Origin: Tetmemena sp. SeJ-2015
Lineage: Eukaryota; Ciliophora; Spirotrichea; Sporadotrichida; Oxytrichidae
DNA: 10,159 bases
NCBI GenBank assembly: GCA_027382625.1
Contig: JAJKFJ010016278.1
Location: 1-10,159, forward strand
Direction of reading: 5' to 3'
Shown here: positions 7,475 through 10,159 of the stretch, piece after piece
How positions within the stretch are numbered: position 1 is the stretch's first letter
How the letters are laid out: each line of letters opens with the position of its first letter
The notes under the pieces: generated by a model
What the model was told of the DNA's origin: nothing
The model's input: the letters and a program-made list of their open reading frames with translations, nothing else
Databases searched by the model: none
Translations under genes and position numbers: made by a program

Positions 7475-8736
7475 TCATTTCTACATCTCCTGGTTTGCTT
7501 TACATTGCCTGTTCTCCTTCATTAGCTTCGGCCACCTATCCATTAATTTATTGCGCCATCTCCTTCTTCTTTAGCTTCTTATCCATTTCCTTATGATATG
7601 CGTGACTGCTGTTAAAGAATGCGTTAGGGTGATTTCCCACATTATCTGCCACTCCATTATGATGAGATGCCTCGAAAAGTCTGAGACAAGCAACCTGATA
7701 AAGATTTTCTCTCTTCTTATCAAGGATGGGTCTCATCTCTTCATTCTTCAAACCATAAGATCCTAGCAGCTGTTTCAAGTTCTCTTCAGAGAAGGTTTTG
7801 AAAGGGCAACCATGAAACTCGTCGTTACCTGGCGTAGTTTGAGAGATGACTTTATTGCAGTTCCAAGGCTTGTAATCATTCTTCTTTCCCTCTTTACCAA
7901 ACATGTGACGAATGTTGTAACCATAACCCTTTTCAAATTTATCCTAATCCATCTTCTTAGTGAACTCTTGCTTCCAGAAAGTGTAAGCTTCATCCATATT
8001 AAGACCTAGGCCTTTCAGGAATAGACCCAACTGCAGTCTTCCAAAATGCTTTAGATGATGCTTATTCCTCAAACTTGTCATTAAAGCCTTCATGCAGGGT
8101 GGGAATGACTTCCTAGCGTAATAGTCGAGATCTCTGAGGCTGATCTTATCATCTGTAGGAGCCTTCACTTCTTCAAGGTTAAAATCGATCATACTGTGAT
8201 TAGAGAGACTCATAAGCAGGCCTGAGATTCTTTCATCTTTCATAAACTCTGCCATAAATTTGAAAGCCTTAACCAGCTCAGCTGAAATCTTTGCTCTGAA
8301 ATGAGCTGACAAGATGCCAGTCAGCTCCTTAATAGGCACATAGGCATACCCATTCAATAAAAATACCTATCTTCTGCCGACTAGTGAAATTGCTTCTTTA
8401 AATGGAACCTTCACAAAGGATTAGGGAGTTCTGTCTTCTGCTTTTGTCATTCTATAGGCAATCTGGTTTGAGTATTTTTTCCAGTCATCGTCTTAATCAG
8501 CTTAAATTTTAATAAATTCACCTCAAAATTAATCATTGCAAGACTTATAGCTGATTCCGCATTTGCTTTCGAGGATACCTTGAATGACTTTGGGATCTAC
8601 TTCGCTCATTCTAACTTGGAAAAGTCTGCTCTCTTGTGTCAGGAACCACTTTCTAATAGGAAGCGATCGAAATGAATTGCGTAAATGGTGTAAACTAAAT
8701 AAAAGGTCAGGAATATTTCGCTGAGTCGCTGTGGGG
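7475..8736 (-). CDS. PRIM2: DNA primase large subunit (p58/PRIM2), N-terminus missing
   Basis: Minus strand, ending at TGA 7477-7475. Along the protein: LPIRKWFLTQESRLFQVRMS, matching human LRRWFIQQEMDLLRFRF; FVKVPFKEA and NGYAYVPIKEL; SFPPCMKALM; HHLKHFGRLQLGLFLKGLGL; FWKQEF; FEKGYGYNIRHMFGKEGKK; HGCPFK; YQVACLRLFE; and NHPNAFF. The four cysteines equivalent to the human 4Fe-4S ligands (FPPC, WNC, HGC, VAC) are all present. The protein partners the small primase subunit and Pol alpha in RNA-DNA primer synthesis at replication. It ends with a short acidic, Q-rich tail. Roughly the first 150 residues expected for the family are not found upstream of about 8736, where the TAG microsatellite begins. 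A 36-nt IES lies near the N-terminal end. Another frame change near 8695-8710 is needed if PQRLSEIFLTF belongs to it. Confidence 0.93.
8493..8535 (-). other. 36-nt IES in the primase gene, TTAATCA pointers
   Basis: Seven-base repeats TTAATCA at 8493-8499 and 8529-8535 (TGATTAA in the gene). The segment between carries an in-frame TGA. Removing 36 nt joins SYKSCND to QDDDWKKYSNQIAYRM in one frame, leading straight into FVKVPF. No GT..AG pair nearby has the right phase. This is the clearest IES in the window. Confidence 0.8.
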
Positions 8737-8741
8737 TGGTA

Positions 8742-8774
<33 letters not shown>
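8742..8774. repeat. (TAG)11 microsatellite
   Basis: Eleven perfect TAG units. In code 6 the + strand can read poly-Gln, Ser or Val; the minus strand reads poly-Tyr, Leu or Thr. It sits at the boundary between the AT-richer primase gene and the GC-richer region, and where the primase N-terminus should continue. Confidence 0.95.
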
Positions 8775-8775
<1 letters not shown>

Positions 8776-9071
8776 TATAGGTACCCTGCACCCATGTAGC
8801 GAAATTTAATCTGAACACCAGCCACCAACCCCTTCCGGATTAAATTAATTACTAACCGCCACTCTTCTTAAATATTAAACAACCACTTTCAATTAAAAGA
8901 TGCTGCCAACCGCCAAACCACCTTAGCTGCTCCAACCACACTGTTGCTGCCTGCCACCGTTGAAGCAGTCCACACTCCGTCAGCTCCGCCATGATTTTTC
9001 GCATCAGAAGGTCTGCTAATCCGAATAGTCGACTCAGCCGCCAAGTGGGACCCTTGATTCCATAAGCATGA
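8776..9071. other. Boundary region, coding status unclear
   Basis: Composition rises in GC across this stretch. Several long frames are open in code 6 on both strands, including a + frame running to about 9239 and a minus frame running through the microsatellite, so openness is weak evidence. ATG 8991 (context CTCCGCCATG) opens a 26-codon frame, MIFRIRRSANPNSRLSRQVG and on, that ends at TGA 9069-9071 and is in the same frame as the next coding stretch. No function can be assigned. Confidence 0.35.
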
Positions 9072-9731
9072 TTGGCAGAGCTGATAAGATCCAAGGCGCT
9101 GACTTTAAATCAGATTAGCCAAGCCTTGCTCTGGGACGTGGTGCCGCAGCTGCAGGTCAACCGCTATCACTCCACCCTCAACTTAGACGACTCGAACCCA
9201 TTCTGCAAGCACGAGATCATCATTCATGGACCAACGCATGAGCAAAGGCAGCGGCTAAATAAAATTCCCGAGCTTCCAATACTCTTGGCTGGGAAAGAAG
9301 CAGTGCCTCCTCCTGAAAACACGGTGCCTCAGTTCAAATCAAAGATTGAAAAAGCGCAGCAAGCACCACTTCAAGCCGTCTAGGCTGAGCTTGTAGGTTT
9401 AATGAAGCAGGCTGTCAGACGAGACCCAACAACACCCCTGCCTCTGTCGATTCAGGAGCACATGCTAAGCGAGCGAGAGCTCGGGGCAGTAAACTAAGCT
9501 TTCGACTATTCGTTGTTGATCCACCAGAGGGCGAAGCCGATAAGACAGAATCTGAAGAAATAGTTCAAGTTGATGGCAAGTAAATCACACTGTTCAGCCC
9601 CTCCCCTTCACTCAGCACTAGGAGTCTTCGAGAAAGAGCTGGATGCGATCAACAAGATGATCAACCACAAGCGGAACGACTTGCTACGAATGATAGCCGA
9701 AGCATCAAAGTGGCTCAGAGCTTGTCTTTGA
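9072..9731 (+). CDS. Unrecognised protein segment, GC-rich, code 6
   Basis: The + frame from 9072 to TGA 9729-9731 encodes about 219 residues with GC-rich third positions and in-frame TAG or TAA as Gln at 9381, 9495 and 9561. It reads QALLWDVVPQLQVNRYH, LPILLAGKEAVPPPENTV, LSIQEHMLSERELGAVN and GVFEKELDAINKMINHKRND. The middle is proline-rich, the end helical and basic. No start lies in the frame: TGA directly precedes it, so it continues from upstream through an unidentified junction or is broken. The last helical part has a faint resemblance to the extreme C-terminal region of dynein heavy chains, too weak to name. It probably joins the next segment. Confidence 0.5.
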
Positions 9732-10159
9732 AGGGACTTTTGCTGGCATGGATCTTTCAAGAGTATCTCTCAAGCAGCGGAAGGTCACGATTTAGAAACG
9801 GAATGGGAAATACTAAACAGAGCCCTCTGATCTGGAACACCGCATCGAGAATAGCAGGTAGAACCTCGTGGGCTTGGTGAGGGGAGCCGATAAGATCCTG
9901 GGTGGATACGAAGACCTGTCGAAATAAATCAGTAAAGCAGTCAAGGGCAAGCCTTCGCGGATTGAGTGCGTGGCCTTAAGTCTAAGTAAACTGTCGCCGC
10001 AGATTTCGAAAGTCAGGCGAAGGGAGGCCAAGTATTTGTACAAGCAGGTATTCAGAAGGTAGCACCGAATATTAAATCCGGACAGAGCTGGCAACCAGAC
10101 AAATCCTGGAACTTTTGCTTCAGGGTCGGTCGTGTCTTTAGAAATAAGAGTTGATTATA
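9694..10159 (+). CDS. Continuation of the unrecognised GC-rich protein, truncated
   Basis: A + frame one base ahead of the previous one is open from 9694 to the end of the window, with five in-frame TAG/TAA codons read as Gln. It is rich in K, R, S and Q: GTFAGMDLSRVSLKQRKVTI, DLEHRIENSRQNLVGLVRGA, KQISKAVKGKPSRIE. Excising 31 nt between GAAG at 9699-9702 and 9730-9733 would join LLRMIAE to GTFAGMDLSRV and link the two frames. The repeat is short and lacks TA, so this is tentative. No family recognised. Confidence 0.45.

Noticed and set aside
7775..8009. Two short frames (minus 7775-7993 and plus 7812-8009)
   Set aside because: Both overlap the unmistakable primase block containing GYNIRHMFGKEGKK in another frame.
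56..8736. Reading the genes as pseudogenes full of TAA/TAG stops in the standard code
   Set aside because: TAA and TAG occur at Gln-tolerant positions inside conserved blocks (QFFKYGFAEQK, KMDQDKFEKGY), while TGA ends each gene; this is ciliate code 6, not decay.
8852..9094. 80-residue minus-strand frame, open in code 6 through the microsatellite
   Set aside because: No start context, domain or homology, and it overlaps other open frames. With only TGA as a stop, such runs are common. Kept only as a caution.
9813..10094. 93-residue minus-strand frame
   Set aside because: Antisense to the + strand K/R/Q-rich frame, which uses TAG/TAA as Gln and stays open to the window end.
1..10159. tRNA, rRNA, CRISPR arrays, telomeric repeats or transposase genes
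   Set aside because: None recognised on either strand.

Overview
The window reads as ciliate nuclear DNA using genetic code 6: TAA and TAG encode glutamine and TGA is the only stop. In every recognisable gene TAA and TAG fall in-frame inside conserved protein, and each frame closes with TGA. Very short GT..AG introns (31-35 nt, often with a GTAAG donor) and AT-rich spacers fit a ciliate. I cannot name the species. No telomere-like repeat is present at either end.

The main conclusion is that this is probably germline (micronuclear) DNA, or somatic DNA with retained insertions. Besides ordinary introns, the genes are broken by short segments (about 17-77 nt) that are not GT..AG introns. Each is bounded by a short direct repeat, nearly always containing TA, and removing one repeat plus the intervening bases restores the protein. 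The two strongest cases are in family-conserved genes: 33 nt between GGTAA repeats in the TRM82/WDR4 gene, and 36 nt between TTAATCA repeats, carrying an in-frame TGA, in the primase gene. These look like internal eliminated sequences (IESs) with pointers.

Layout: (1) 56-1914, + strand, CEP44-like basal-body/centriole protein, possibly continuing through further exons to about 2607. (2) 2608-3105, AT-rich spacer with a short coding-like island near 2765-2911. (3) 3106-5506, + strand, large Q/S/N-rich and coiled-coil protein ending in one C2H2 zinc finger. (4) 5600-6069, - strand, small coiled-coil protein of unknown function, convergent with gene 3. (5) 6158-7372, + strand, TRM82/WDR4-like WD40 subunit of the tRNA m7G46 methyltransferase, divergent from gene 4. 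(6) 7475-about 8736, - strand, DNA primase large subunit (PRIM2) with all four Fe-S cysteines but no N-terminal region in place; it runs into an 11-copy TAG microsatellite at 8742-8774. (7) 8776-10159, a visibly more GC-rich region with + strand code-6 reading frames of an unrecognised protein, broken by a TGA and a frame change and running off the window.

The genes do not form a pathway. They are tightly packed housekeeping and cytoskeletal genes in mixed orientation, with gaps of only about 88-102 nt between genes 3 to 6. Exact exon and IES borders are by eye and several have two workable solutions, which are stated.
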